DNA of 64,000 nucleotides from UBA1181 sp045617845 (GTDB lineage: Bacteria > Bacteroidota > Bacteroidia > Bacteroidales > Paludibacteraceae): NCBI GenBank assembly GCA_045617845.1, contig JAZLJL010000036.1:13977-77976 (forward strand), read 5' to 3'. Under the pieces are notes generated by a model, which searched no databases, was not told where the DNA came from, and was given only the letters and a program-made list of their open reading frames with translations. Shown here piece after piece: positions 16,282 to 23,642 of the stretch. A program made the translations under genes and the position numbers. Position 1 is the first letter of the stretch. Each line of letters begins with the position of its first letter.

Positions 16282-17052
16282 ATGGCTTCAAGGAAGATTT
16301 GTAAGACAGATAGGTATAAGGGTGATTTTAGAAAAATCAAGGAAAAAGAGCCTCAGAAGATAGAGACGAAGGGAAAGACATCATGGTCAATTGTTTGGAA
16401 ACATTCAAAAGCTGCCATTGGTCGAGTCTGGTCCTTTCTGAAGATATTACCTCAAGCGATACTTTTGATACCTAAGGGTATTTTATATGTCTTATATTTG
16501 TTTTTTATGGGCAATTTTCCAAGTGAAAAGGATACGACTCCATTAACAGCGAAAATTTTCATTCGTCGTTTTTTCATTGTTATCGATAATATCATCGCAC
16601 CTGTCCTTTTTTTTTATTTCACATTTAGGGTGTATTGCATTGTGGAGAACATCGCACCGTCATTCAGTGCCTTATGGAATGATTATTGTTTGGGACCAAC
16701 TTATGGTGGCCTGATATTATTCGGATTTTGCTTTGTTCTCTTTTTTAGAAAATTGTGTTATTCAGACAGACCATGTTGGGTAAACTTCCGGAATAAAAAA
16801 ATCTTGAAATATTGGTTGTATGGCAATATTGCTTTCCCGTTATTATTTTTTGTTGTTTATTTGCTTAGAGTAAAGCTGCTTTGTTTTTTGTTGTGTTTAT
16901 ATCATGGTGTTCCACAAGAAGTTATTGGGCCACGGAGATATTTCGCATTAATGTTATGCACTATGTTATTTTTTAATGTGGCAGCATTCCGAAATTTGTT
17001 ACATGATTTTAAGAAATTGGGGTTAATGAATGATAAGTCGGGAAGGAAGTAG
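16282..17052 (+). CDS. DN-motif membrane protein, array member C1
   Basis: This 256-residue protein has a basic 90-residue N-terminal part that includes an extra hydrophobic stretch (AILLIPKGILYVLYLFFMG), then the family core: FFIVIDNIIAPVLFFYF, a second helix ending FRKLCYSDRPCWVNFRNKK, and two more helices. It is closest to the next gene (shared RRFFIV-x-DN-x-IA and L-x-YSD). It is AT-rich compared with the T6SS core genes, in keeping with horizontal gain. Immunity function is inferred. Confidence 0.55.
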   Translation: MASRKICKTDRYKGDFRKIKEKEPQKIETKGKTSWSIVWKHSKAAIGRVWSFLKILPQAILLIPKGILYVLYLFFMGNFPSEKDTTPLTAKIFIRRFFIVIDNIIAPVLFFYFTFRVYCIVENIAPSFSALWNDYCLGPTYGGLILFGFCFVLFFRKLCYSDRPCWVNFRNKKILKYWLYGNIAFPLLFFVVYLLRVKLLCFLLCLYHGVPQEVIGPRRYFALMLCTMLFFNVAAFRNLLHDFKKLGLMNDKSGRK

Positions 17053-17136
17053 TGAATATGTTCTTCCCCTTGGGTAAAACTGCAACGAGGATGCGAAATA
17101 AGATGATATGACAGCCCCCCAATAGATAAGATTTGT

Positions 17137-17144
17137 TATTTTTG
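17137..17144 (+). promoter_or_regulatory. Predicted promoter -7 box before array member C2
   Basis: TATTTTTG fits TAnnTTTG and lies about 75 bases before the ATG at 17218. No -33 TTTG is seen at the usual spacing. Confidence 0.35.
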
Positions 17145-17217
17145 AATCCGCAATTTTTTTACAATTTTAAAGATAATATTGGGAATATGTATTGAATACA
17201 AAAACTAAGGTTTTTAT

Positions 17218-18015
17218 ATGAGCAGAAAGAAAAAAAAGAAACCTCAAATAACATTGATTCCAGATAATACTTCTTTTTACGTTAGAAATAATTCGACACA
17301 TAAACATAAAAATGGGCCATCGCCGATAGAGATCGTAAAGGAGATACTATGTGGTAGCCCGAAGGACAATCCCAAACCGCTCACATTGCGTGTATGTGTG
17401 CGTCGATTCTTCATTGTGCTGGATAATTTAATAGCCGCAGTATTACTTTTTTATTTTTTTACTTGGATGAAGTTTTATTCGAATGGTGCGGAAACTTCTT
17501 TTGATGTGATCATAGATGACATGACAACATTGTGTGTAAATAATGTGGTAGGTTTTTTTATATTATTAGGTGTTACCTGGAGAGAGCTTTATTATAGTGA
17601 TTCTTTGCCATGTATGATAAATCTTACATATAAATTGCCGTACCAAATGTTTGTTATGTTAGTATTTGGTCTTTCAGCTGGCTATTTTGCATATTGGCTA
17701 AGAATGTTCGTGGCTTATTGCTTTGATATTGATGCCATGTTTAAACCAATCGGAGATGAAGAGTGTCACCAAAACCCCATGGATTTTTTGCCTTATTGGG
17801 CTCAAGAGATAAGGATTGTAGTATTTTGTGGTGTTACAACGATAAGGAAATTCTTTTTAGACGATATTGATATGTACAATGGGGATAAGATAGGTTGGTT
17901 CGAAAAGAAAGCTCCCAAGGCGCAGCCTGCCGATGCCCCCAAGACTACCGAATCTGTCAGTGGGGAAGAGCCCAAGGAGGAGGGTTGTCCTTGTGGTGAC
18001 CAAAGAAATTTGTAA
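17218..18015 (+). CDS. DN-motif membrane protein, array member C2
   Basis: This 265-residue protein starts MSRKKKKKPQ and has the core RRFFIVLDNLIAAVLLFYF, a second helix followed by WRELYYSDSLPCMINL, and two further helices (about 140-165 and 195-215). A charged tail contains FFLDDIDMYNGDK and ends in a cysteine-containing stretch (EEGCPCGDQ). It is the sister of C1. The RKFFLDDID element near the end parallels the RKFFIADKD of A1, tying the C and A subfamilies together. Immunity function is inferred. Confidence 0.55.
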   Translation: MSRKKKKKPQITLIPDNTSFYVRNNSTHKHKNGPSPIEIVKEILCGSPKDNPKPLTLRVCVRRFFIVLDNLIAAVLLFYFFTWMKFYSNGAETSFDVIIDDMTTLCVNNVVGFFILLGVTWRELYYSDSLPCMINLTYKLPYQMFVMLVFGLSAGYFAYWLRMFVAYCFDIDAMFKPIGDEECHQNPMDFLPYWAQEIRIVVFCGVTTIRKFFLDDIDMYNGDKIGWFEKKAPKAQPADAPKTTESVSGEEPKEEGCPCGDQRNL

Positions 18016-18047
18016 GTTTGAGTCTCAAGTGGAATAAGAGTTTATCG

Positions 18048-18425
18048 ATGAAAAAGAATAAGAAAAATAAGAGGGAAAGACGATTCTATAAGGGGAAAGA
18101 AGTTGTCGGTGATTTGGATATCCGAGATCATAAGGAATGGTTGGAGGGTCATAAAAAGACGATGGATTTTAATTCTTGGTCTTCTTCTCCAGTTTCGGAA
18201 GGTGAAACAGGCTTACGTCCCGATCTCATTCGGCTGGATAATTTTATCGCGACTTTGGGTTTTTATTATTTTGCCGTTTGGTTTAAGAGGTGCGCCATCG
18301 GAGTCGATTCCTCGTTTTTTGACGTCGTGAACGATATTATTTCTACGCCATTGCTATCCCTTATTGTGCTTGTCGTGATTTATAATTATTGGTGTCCGCT
18401 AAACTTGAAATGCATGCCAAAATAG
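18048..18425 (+). pseudogene. Truncated array member (A-like start, helices 1-2 only)
   Basis: This 125-residue frame begins MKKNKKNKRERR, almost the same as A1 (MKKNKKHKQ), and keeps the family core RLDNFIATLGFYYFAVW and a second helix ending YWCPLNLKC. It then stops, where full members continue for another 100 residues with two helices. The ATG at 18048 is chosen by alignment with A1. The break is 80 bases before a dispersed repeat, so deletion or recombination at that repeat is the likely cause. A functional short form cannot be excluded. Confidence 0.55.
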
Positions 18426-18504
18426 TTCGCAATGCCAGTAAATACGTTGTCGCGGATTCTTTTTTTGAAAACCACCCCCCTAATTTAACAACGAGAGCTG
18501 AGTA

Positions 18505-18618
18505 GGAGACTCTTTTCTCGCAGAACCCGTAGGGGTTCTATATCGGTAGAATAATGGATTCCCACCCATACACAATACAACCCCAGAGGGGTTGCACGTA
18601 ACATAGAATGCGATTATT
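18505..18618. repeat. Dispersed repeat, copy A
   Basis: About 114 bases with the elements GCAGAACCCGTAGGGGTTC, TATCGGTAGAATAATGGAT and CCCCAGAGGGGTTGCA, followed by CATAGAATGCGATTATT. The same elements in the same order occur at 63613-63718. Both the ACCC(C)GTAGGGGT and CCCCAGAGGGG parts are short inverted repeats that can form hairpins. It does not encode a protein. Confidence 0.8.
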
Positions 18619-18785
18619 ACGTATGATTAATTATATAATACATTTTTTTGCAAAAAAAATAACCTATAAATAGATTGGCTGGTAGTGATGTTTTTTTTAT
18701 AGCTGATTTTCAATGATTAAGAAAAATAATTTAAAGTTTTCTTCAAAATATTCCACGAAAGGTTTGTGGATTTAGAAATTATTGC

Positions 18786-18793
18786 TACCTTTG
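18786..18793 (+). promoter_or_regulatory. Predicted promoter -7 box, distal to hcp
   Basis: TACCTTTG matches the consensus. It lies 318 bases before the hcp start, so it could be a second hcp promoter with a long leader or drive a small RNA. Confidence 0.3.
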
Positions 18794-18973
18794 TATTGTT
18801 CGGTTAGACGAACAACATGTAAAGATGTGCTTTACGGGCGTTTGAAAGTTTTGAAAAGATTTATTTCGAATGTGTGGATGTTGGAAATCTTCGGATATTG
18901 GGTTCGCATGTGAAGAAATAGAGATCGCTTGTTAATGATTTATTTTATGAATCAAAAAAAATAGAAAAAAGTT

Positions 18974-19003
18974 TTGGTTTTATAAAATCTTTTATTATCT
19001 TTG
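18974..19003 (+). promoter_or_regulatory. Predicted strong promoter of the main hcp gene
   Basis: A -33 TTG at 18974-18976 (within TTTTGG) and a -7 box TATCTTTG at 18996-19003 are separated by 19 bases, which is the ideal Bacteroidota spacing. Transcription would start about 100 bases before the hcp ATG. A strong dedicated promoter fits the large amounts of Hcp that a T6SS needs. Confidence 0.65.
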
Positions 19004-19110
19004 CAATGTTAAAATAATTACGACTCATAGTAGAATTTGGATTGGCCGATCAAAGTAAGATATTTTGAGTTATATATTAAATATTTATTAACAAATTAAT
19101 TTTTAAAGAC

Positions 19111-19503
19111 ATGGCATTTAGATCAACTTTAAACTTAGGCGGTAAGGAGTATGATGTACTCGACTGCAAATATTCTCTTCGTCGTGACGTAGATTCAAAA
19201 GGACGTCCATCATCAAACATCTACGGTGGTCGTATCACTGTTCGCGTTGAGTCTACAGAAGATACTACAATCTTGGAGACAATGGTTAACCAATTCAAGC
19301 CTTTCAACGGAAGCATCTTGTTCAAGAAAGGTGACGAGGAGTCTAAGATGAAGGAGCTCGAGTTCGAGAACGCTTATATTATCGAATTCGAAGAGGGTAT
19401 CAACATCGTTGGTAGCGCTCCAATGTCAATCTGCGTTACAATCTCTGCTCAAACCATCAAGATCGGTGGCGCTGAGTACGAAGAGAACTGGCCTACTGCT
19501 TAA
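19111..19503 (+). CDS. hcp: Main T6SS tube protein Hcp (TssD)
   Basis: This 130-residue protein is the standard Bacteroidota Hcp: FRSTLNLGGKEYDVLDCKYS at the start, a central GGRITVRVES strand, a helix region with TILETMVNQF, and the ending IKIGGAEYEENW. It stacks as hexameric rings to form the inner tube inside the TssB/TssC sheath. The gene has its own promoter and is followed by a terminator-like hairpin before tssB. The cassette Hcp proteins at 10302 and 10706 differ strongly, so this one is taken as the structural Hcp. Confidence 0.88.
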   Translation: MAFRSTLNLGGKEYDVLDCKYSLRRDVDSKGRPSSNIYGGRITVRVESTEDTTILETMVNQFKPFNGSILFKKGDEESKMKELEFENAYIIEFEEGINIVGSAPMSICVTISAQTIKIGGAEYEENWPTA

Positions 19504-19520
19504 TAGTATGCAAATAATAA

Positions 19521-19564
19521 AAAGGACGAGGCGTGGGAGTATTCCCACACCTTGTGCTTTTTTT
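19521..19564 (+). terminator. Hairpin terminator or attenuator after hcp
   Basis: The stem GTGGGA/TCCCAC with a four-base loop, extended by a GG/CC pair, is followed by a run of seven T. It would end most hcp transcripts and let only a fraction reach tssB and tssC. Confidence 0.6.
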
Positions 19565-19565
19565 A

Positions 19566-19886
19566 GATAACTCTTGATTGTCTGTTGGGGTTTTGGGAAT
19601 TTGTCCGTGTTTGGCTTCGCCAAGGACAAAAGATCAAAAGCCCATAAAAAGTTTTTACAAGTGTGATGATTTGGAGGAACCTTTCACATTGGTTTCCCCA
19701 AATTTTGCGCGGTTGAATGATAAGGTACGGATTCCCGCTTATCTTTCAGTATTTTTAAGTTTGGATTTAATTTCGGAGCCATTGCTCCTTGCGGGTATTG
19801 GGCTTCCTTAAAATATAGTTGGTGGACTCTTTGTTCAACCTTAAGTTTAATCCGGGGATAACATTCCCCATAATAGTGTTTCGGTT
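19566..19886 (+). other. Leader region before tssB
   Basis: No gene is supported. A 77-codon open frame exists at 19578 but has no family features. The last 35 bases contain a hairpin that is repeated before tssC. Confidence 0.5.
19853..19886 (+). promoter_or_regulatory. Shared leader hairpin, tssB copy
   Basis: CCGGGGA and TCCCC can pair over a short loop, followed by TAATAGTGTTTCGGTT and the tssB ATG at 19887. The tssC leader has the same arrangement. A role in translation or mRNA stability of the sheath genes is an inference. Confidence 0.4.
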
Positions 19887-20336
19887 ATGTTAGAATACGA
19901 AATTGGAGGAAATGAGAAGCCAGTTGAGGCGTCAGAAGGTATAGGAAATCTTCCTCAGAATAGAACTCTCTATGTGGGTCAATTCACAGCTGATGATCCT
20001 ATTGCGGCAGAGGCTGTCACTGGATTGAAGACAGTTGAGGATGTTTACGCTAAGTTCCAACCAAATGTGGATGTCGAATTCGAGACTGAGGATGGCCAGA
20101 CTGTCCAAGAGAATTTCAAGTTCGCCAACACTGCTGATTTCCAAGTTAAGCAAATGACGGCTCGTAGCAATTTCTTGAACGACTTGTCTGTTCAAAAGGA
20201 TTTTTATGAGAAATTGGTTAAGCAACTCCGTACTAATAAGGTGCTCCAAAGAGCTTTGGAGAATGCTGACGCGCGTCAGGGCATGATTGATGCTTTGACT
20301 CAACTTCGTGAGGAATTAAAAAACGTTGGTGAATAA
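19887..20336 (+). CDS. tssB: T6SS contractile sheath small subunit TssB
   Basis: This 149-residue protein is TssB (VipA type), which pairs with TssC to build the contractile sheath. It has the family pattern of a strand with VDVEFETEDG, a conserved F(K/R)-x-x-x-D-F segment (FKFANTADFQVKQM), and a C-terminal helix rich in L and R (KQLRTNKVLQRAL). The length is slightly shorter than proteobacterial TssB, as usual in this phylum. It is followed after 165 bases by tssC. Confidence 0.85.
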   Translation: MLEYEIGGNEKPVEASEGIGNLPQNRTLYVGQFTADDPIAAEAVTGLKTVEDVYAKFQPNVDVEFETEDGQTVQENFKFANTADFQVKQMTARSNFLNDLSVQKDFYEKLVKQLRTNKVLQRALENADARQGMIDALTQLREELKNVGE

Positions 20337-20465
20337 GGCGATCCTAGTTGTCGGAATTTAATGTGTTCTCTTCCCCTTGTGTTGGGGCTGCGCACGTTTC
20401 ATTTATTCCTTCCGGCTTTTATATTACGATCCCTTTATTTATTGGCTTATAAAATATTAGGTAAA

Positions 20466-20501
20466 CCGGGGAGTTTCCCCCTAAATTAGTGTTACGTTAT
20501 T
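20466..20501 (+). promoter_or_regulatory. Shared leader hairpin, tssC copy
   Basis: CCGGGGAGTTTCCCC forms a short stem, followed by CTAAATTAGTGTTACGTT and the tssC ATG at 20502. The element repeats the tssB leader, including an upstream GGCTT-x-TAAAATAT match. Confidence 0.4.
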
Positions 20502-21869
20502 ATGGCAGATGATCAATTGCAACAAGCAGAACAAGCTACTGCTGAGGCTGGTGTGAAGACTGGTGCCCCTTCGTTGGCTGACGCACTTAACTCCTTGGCT
20601 CGTTTTGGCGGTTTTACTTTCTTGGAGACCGCGATAGATGGTGTCCAAAACTTGAACCCTGAGCGTAAGGCTCGTAAGAACATGTTCCTTCAAGATGCTC
20701 AAAAGAAGGGCGAAAGAAAAGATTTGGCTAACAAGATCGACCTTTGGATCGACCTTCTTACTAACAGTAAGGATATCCCCGAGATGGTGGAGAAATGCCA
20801 AGGTAAGGCTACTTCCGTAGCTGCTCTCTTGTCGAAGAACCAACTTGCTGCCGTTCAGGCTGTTAAGAATTTGGAGAAGTCTTATAGGGCTATCCAATTG
20901 TTCTATAAGAACACTGAGGTCGATAAAGTGCCTAACATCACTATCGTTAACGCTTCCCAAGAGCAAATCACTGATCTCGACAACCCTCGTTTCATTGATT
21001 GCGTCGCTGATGAGTTGAAACAAAACTTCGACCGTCTCGATTTGAGGAATAGCTATTCGTTGCTCGTTGTCCCTGGTTATTTGGGTTCAAACATGGTGCT
21101 CGACAAGTGGTCCAAAATCGCAAACGCTAACAAGGTTATGATGTATACCGACTTCGCTGACCTTGATCACCCTGATGATGTTGTTGAACTCTTCGCTAGC
21201 GCTGACCACGCAGGTGGTGACGCTTATAAGAGTAACACTGTTATGTGCTGTAACTGGTTGGTCGGCCGTAACGCTTATAAGGAAATTGGCGAGGAAGACG
21301 ATTTGCGTGTCTCTCCTGCCGCTGCCCTCGCAGGAAAGGTTTATACGACTTTGATGTCTCAGGTTACCGCTGGTAAGAAATATGGTGGTTTGAATGAGGT
21401 TGAGTCTGTCGCGTTCCCATTGCGTAAGAGCGAAATCTCACAATTGGAGTCTATGGGTCTCGTTCCTATGGTGAACGAATATAGCAAGGTGATGGCGTTC
21501 TCCGCTAAGACTTTGTTCAATGGTGACAACTTGGGTCTCCAGACATATTCCGTCGTTCGTGTGTTCGACTACGTTACGAAGGTGTTGTTCGACTTCCTTA
21601 ATCGTCGTTCTTTCGAGAACTGGAGTGGTAAGACCGAACGTGACCTCCGCTCTCAAATCGTTAAGTTCTTGGATGGTATCCAGGGCCCTAGCAAATTGAT
21701 TGAGCGTTCTAAGATTCTCCGTTTGGAGCAAGACCCTAACCAAAAGGACCGTGTTTATTTGGATATCCATATCACTCCTTATTTCCCTGCTAAGAGCTTC
21801 GTCATCAAATTGGATGGCCAAAAGGGTGATGACGGAACTGATTGGGAAAGCTCTGTGGAAAACGCTTGA
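20502..21869 (+). CDS. tssC: T6SS contractile sheath large subunit TssC
   Basis: This 455-residue protein matches TssC (VipB type), the large sheath subunit. It shows features such as the conserved RNSYSLLVVPGYLGSN-like strand-turn, a D-RS/DLR region near the end (TERDLRSQIVKFLDGI) and a C-terminal strand DIHITPYFPAKSFVIKLDG, which closes the sheath domain in the family. The N-terminal helix (ALNSLARFGGFTFLE) contacts TssB in related structures. A hairpin terminator follows, so the T6SS operon appears to end here. Confidence 0.85.
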   Translation: MADDQLQQAEQATAEAGVKTGAPSLADALNSLARFGGFTFLETAIDGVQNLNPERKARKNMFLQDAQKKGERKDLANKIDLWIDLLTNSKDIPEMVEKCQGKATSVAALLSKNQLAAVQAVKNLEKSYRAIQLFYKNTEVDKVPNITIVNASQEQITDLDNPRFIDCVADELKQNFDRLDLRNSYSLLVVPGYLGSNMVLDKWSKIANANKVMMYTDFADLDHPDDVVELFASADHAGGDAYKSNTVMCCNWLVGRNAYKEIGEEDDLRVSPAAALAGKVYTTLMSQVTAGKKYGGLNEVESVAFPLRKSEISQLESMGLVPMVNEYSKVMAFSAKTLFNGDNLGLQTYSVVRVFDYVTKVLFDFLNRRSFENWSGKTERDLRSQIVKFLDGIQGPSKLIERSKILRLEQDPNQKDRVYLDIHITPYFPAKSFVIKLDGQKGDDGTDWESSVENA

Positions 21870-21901
21870 TTGGGATTGTCTGATCCTTTTCATTGTGATA
21901 C

Positions 21902-21934
21902 AAACTCCTGCCTTTTTAAGGTGGGAGTTTTTTT
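21902..21934 (+). terminator. Terminator after tssC
   Basis: AACTCCTGCC and GGTGGGAGTT form a 10-pair stem with two G-U pairs, followed by seven T. It closes the T6SS operon. Confidence 0.75.
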
Positions 21935-22293
21935 CTTTCCTCTGCTTGTAGTGATTCTTTTCTGTTATTCGCTTTGCAAATTTCCGTTTTTTATTCTGTT
22001 GCCGTTTTTTTGTAGTTTCAAAGATTTCTTTCTCCGCTTTTTCTCGCCAAAATCATAATTTTTATTTTTTTTATTATCTTTGCTTTTAATAAATGGATGG
22101 AAACACAATGACATTTATTGTGAAGTTGATTTTTTTTTTGATGTCTTTCCCGTTTATAGTGGATAGTGTCTAATGTGATGGTGTTGATGTCGTTTTTATT
22201 TTCATTTGTCACTTTTTATGGTATAAGTAACCCAATCGGCAGAGGATTATTTGTTTTCTGTTGTATGGTTAGTGGGAATAATGGTTAACTGAA
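21935..22293 (+). other. Intergenic region with a predicted promoter
   Basis: The sequence is AT-rich, with no gene supported. A -7 box TATCTTTG lies at 22075-22082 and would serve the gene at 22294 with a leader of about 200 bases. Confidence 0.5.
22075..22082 (+). promoter_or_regulatory. Predicted promoter -7 box
   Basis: TATCTTTG is a perfect match to the consensus in an AT-rich stretch. No clear -33 TTTG is visible, only T-rich sequence. Confidence 0.45.
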
Positions 22294-22995
22294 ATGGAAG
22301 ATTTAGAGAGAGAAAAAACGACGGAACCTATTTTAAGTGAAAATCCTCGTTATGCGGAAGTCAGTAGTTGGGGCATGACCAGTGATGGGTGGAAAGTTTT
22401 CCGTCCTGTCCGTTTCATTATTGAGTATTCTCCTTCAGGAGATTTCTGCGCATATGACAAGGAATACCACAAGAATGGCGTGTTGAAAACCATTCATCAG
22501 CGTTTGTTCAATAGGTCAATTGGCATGACGAGACGCTATGATTCGGACGGTTATCTTGTGGAAAAGGAGAATGAGGATTTCTATTACCGCCAATTGCAGG
22601 TGAAACCCCAGGATTTAGCCGATTTCCTTGAAAACGAGGGATGGTACGACAGGAAAACAGGTGAGTCTTATCTAGGTGATTTGGGTTATGAACCTTGTAC
22701 TAATGGTGAGTTCACTTATATGGTTTTCCAAAGTGTTAAGGTGAAGTATGCCAGTGGGAAATGGTATGTCAAGCTGAACCATATCCGTGCAATTCCTCCG
22801 CAATTCCTGGATAAGCATAGTAATGGAGTGGTGGATCCGGATGGGAACCGTTGTTTGCCGGATCCTGATACAGGGCTGTATCGTTCTGGTACCGTTTGGT
22901 CCATCGTTTATGTGATTGATGCTCAGACATTCGAATCATCTGTCAAGTGGATGTTCGGCGTTATGGTGCAGATGGACGACGAGTCCAACGAATAG
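22294..22995 (+). CDS. Hypothetical protein after the T6SS locus
   Basis: I do not recognise the family of this 233-residue soluble protein. Residues about 40-90 have a MORN-like rhythm (EYHKNGVLKTIHQRLF, then RRYDSDGYLVEKEN), of the kind seen in YwqK-like antitoxin and immunity proteins. The second half is rich in aromatic residues (GEFTYMVFQSVKVKYASGKW). No signal peptide or membrane helix is seen. Its place just after the tssC terminator makes an orphan immunity or accessory T6SS role possible, but the promoter context shows it is a separate transcript. Confidence 0.4.
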   Translation: MEDLEREKTTEPILSENPRYAEVSSWGMTSDGWKVFRPVRFIIEYSPSGDFCAYDKEYHKNGVLKTIHQRLFNRSIGMTRRYDSDGYLVEKENEDFYYRQLQVKPQDLADFLENEGWYDRKTGESYLGDLGYEPCTNGEFTYMVFQSVKVKYASGKWYVKLNHIRAIPPQFLDKHSNGVVDPDGNRCLPDPDTGLYRSGTVWSIVYVIDAQTFESSVKWMFGVMVQMDDESNE

Positions 22996-23209
22996 CTTTT
23001 TCGATAGTATAGATGCAAGGTTAATTTATTTACGCCGTTGCGCGAGTCATCCTTCGATTGGGGTCCGCAACGGCGTATTTTGTGAAGTGCCGGACTCCCT
23101 GGTTTAACATTTTTTGTCCTAAGGATGTTGGGTTAGTCTTGCTTATGATTATAATTATGAGTAAGTTCGCATTGTTAAATGTTAATTAATAAAACTATAG
23201 AATAGAAAG

Positions 23210-23338
23210 ATGGGAAACAAATTCTTTTCTGGTCCTGGATGCTTCTGCGCTGATATTGAATTCTATCGCGGGATCGAAGTCATGTGTTTAATCCGAAATA
23301 AGTTGAAAGGGCATAAACTGTCTCTTGAACAATGGTGA
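23210..23338 (+). CDS. Possible 42-residue peptide
   Basis: The frame starts MGNKFFSGPGCFC and ends LSLEQW. It is preceded by AATAGAAAG and lies before the promoter of the next gene. There is no homology that I can recognise, and it may be chance. Confidence 0.15.
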   Translation: MGNKFFSGPGCFCADIEFYRGIEVMCLIRNKLKGHKLSLEQW

Positions 23339-23428
23339 TAAAATGGGATGGTGATAGTGGAAGTGCCGATTGATAGTTTAGGGTATCTCCTATTGTTACG
23401 CCCGTTCGCATATTAACATTTATTAAAG

Positions 23429-23458
23429 TTTGCGGATATGTTAATTTTTGTATCTTTG
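23429..23458 (+). promoter_or_regulatory. Predicted promoter of the first T9SS cassette
   Basis: The -33 TTTG (23429-23432) and -7 TATCTTTG (23451-23458) are 18 bases apart. The -33 box lies between ATTAACAT (23412-23419) and ATGTTAAT (23438-23445), an inverted repeat that could be an operator. Confidence 0.65.
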
Positions 23459-23642
23459 CAAAATTATTATTGGAAGATGTTAATTCAGTAATTGTTTTAT
23501 TAAAAAAATACGAAAAGTGTTGTTGTAGATTGGGACTGAAACAGAGAGTGTCATGGTATGGATGTCCAGGTGGGTATAATAGAGTTTTTACAGGTGAATC
23601 CCAATCTAGCAACAGTTAAATAGAAGATAAAAGATATTAACG

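Larger units (their letters stand above)
18426..19110 (+). other. Gene-free stretch between the array and the main hcp gene
   Basis: No coding frame is supported in these 685 bases. The stretch holds a dispersed repeat (18505-18618), two predicted promoter -7 boxes (18786-18793 and 18996-19003) and otherwise AT-rich sequence. It marks the join between the variable cassette and the conserved T6SS core. Confidence 0.7.
22996..23642 (+). other. Regulatory region before the giant T9SS gene
   Basis: These 647 bases hold one tiny frame (23210-23338), a strong promoter (23429-23458) and four copies of ATGTTAAT or its complement. Nothing else is recognised. Confidence 0.5.
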
